Assembly (NCBI RefSeq): GCF_000311785.1
Contig: NZ_HE978536.1
Span: 178,287 to 242,286, forward strand
Reading direction: 5' to 3'
Length of the DNA: 64,000 nucleotides
DNA from: Brevibacillus massiliensis
Lineage (GTDB): Bacteria > Bacillota > Bacilli > Brevibacillales > Brevibacillaceae
The stretch's first letter is position 1; every line of letters begins with the position of its first letter. Shown one piece after another: positions 63,671 through 64,000 of the stretch. Both the position numbers and the translations under genes were made by a program. The notes beneath the pieces are model-generated. The model was not told the DNA's origin. It made no database searches and saw nothing but the letters and a program-made list of their open reading frames with translations.

Positions 63671-64000
63671 TTAACCGCCTGCCTTTGCCGACTGAAGCTG
63701 GGCAGCTACCTGGGTCATGAATACCTCCAGGGCAATCTGCTTGTCCACCTGTCCCGACTTCATCCGAAAATCTTCCTCAGCCAGAATCCCCAGCAAACGG
63801 CGCAAACCTGTTTCATCAAAATGCCTCGCCTGCTCCATTGCCTTCTTTACAGCGTACGGGTGCACCTTGAGCATGCCGGCCAGCTGCTGCTGTGTATAAC
63901 CGCGAGGGGCCCACAGCTTGACGTGCAAAAGCAGCCGGACCTGCCGCGCCAACAGCGCCAGCATCCGGATGGGCTCTTCTCCTGTTTTGAGACAATCGTA
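63671..64000 (-). CDS. holA: DNA polymerase III delta subunit, C-terminal part (gene runs off the right edge)
   Basis: Clamp-loader subunit that opens the beta clamp. The frame is open to the last base of the window and reads YDCLKTGEEPIRMLALLARQ onward, then KLWAPRGYTQQQLAGMLKVHPYAVKK and ends with QVDKQIALEVFMTQVAAQLQSAKAGG, as in the C-terminal collar domain of HolA (YqeN). The N-terminal two thirds lie outside. The holA-rpsT-gpr neighbourhood is the usual Bacillus order. Confidence 0.92.
   Translation of the reverse strand, partial: YDCLKTGEEPIRMLALLARQVRLLLHVKLWAPRGYTQQQLAGMLKVHPYAVKKAMEQARHFDETGLRRLLGILAEEDFRMKSGQVDKQIALEVFMTQVAAQLQSAKAGG

Overview
The window comes from a spore-forming Bacillota chromosome. 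It carries gpr, spoIIP and yqxA, the HrcA/CIRCE-controlled hrcA-grpE-dnaK-dnaJ operon, and strong Shine-Dalgarno sites, with many GTG and TTG starts. The fairly high GC and the gene set suggest a Brevibacillus-like lineage (inference; no search was run). Nearly everything reads on the minus strand, so the right end is the upstream end.

Core backbone, right to left: holA (cut by the window), rpsT (plus strand), gpr, spoIIP, yqxA, lepA, hemW, hrcA, grpE, dnaK, dnaJ, prmA, rsmE, mtaB and a Nudix-DeoC fusion. This is the classic Bacillus order, but two blocks of accessory genes split it: about 15 kb between gpr and spoIIP, and about 23 kb between yqxA and lepA. To the left are an IS605-type TnpB element, lrgAB, a Na/Pi-cotransporter-like protein, an RlmI-like methyltransferase, a MATE exporter, a PLP enzyme, a small unknown gene, ddl and the start of glpK.

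Accessory block 1 (47.4-61.6 kb) looks like one catabolic operon for a four-carbon sugar acid such as threonate or erythronate. It encodes a DUF1537-type kinase, a TRAP transporter (DctP, DctQ, DctM), a LarA-like epimerase, an aldehyde dehydrogenase, an iron alcohol dehydrogenase, PdxA2, a 2-hydroxyacid dehydrogenase and a cytochrome b-molybdopterin fusion. A PrpR-type regulator sits upstream. Its AAA+ domain has lost the GAFTGA loop, the Walker B glutamate and an arginine finger, and TTGCA-type repeats lie in front of both the regulator and the operon.

Accessory block 2 (22.9-45.6 kb) holds several cassettes: a TetR regulator divergent from an AT-rich heme O synthase paralogue; a cupin-XRE regulator, an orphan amino-acid binding protein, a hydrolase and an SHMT-like enzyme; a MurNAc uptake and catabolism operon (RpiR regulator, ABC transporter, kinase, MurQ) whose promoter spacer contains a palindrome; a decayed PAS gene behind a structured leader; a HAD hydrolase; an ECF sigma/anti-sigma pair; and a peptide ABC transporter followed by an M24 peptidase.

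Recurring themes are perfect hairpins just after three binding-protein genes, a terminator plus fresh promoter between dnaK and dnaJ, and a roughly 90-bp repeat found alone at 28.9 kb and as a 207-bp inverted pair at 61.75 kb. I saw no rRNA, tRNA, CRISPR array or prophage. All alignments and motif matches were made by eye.
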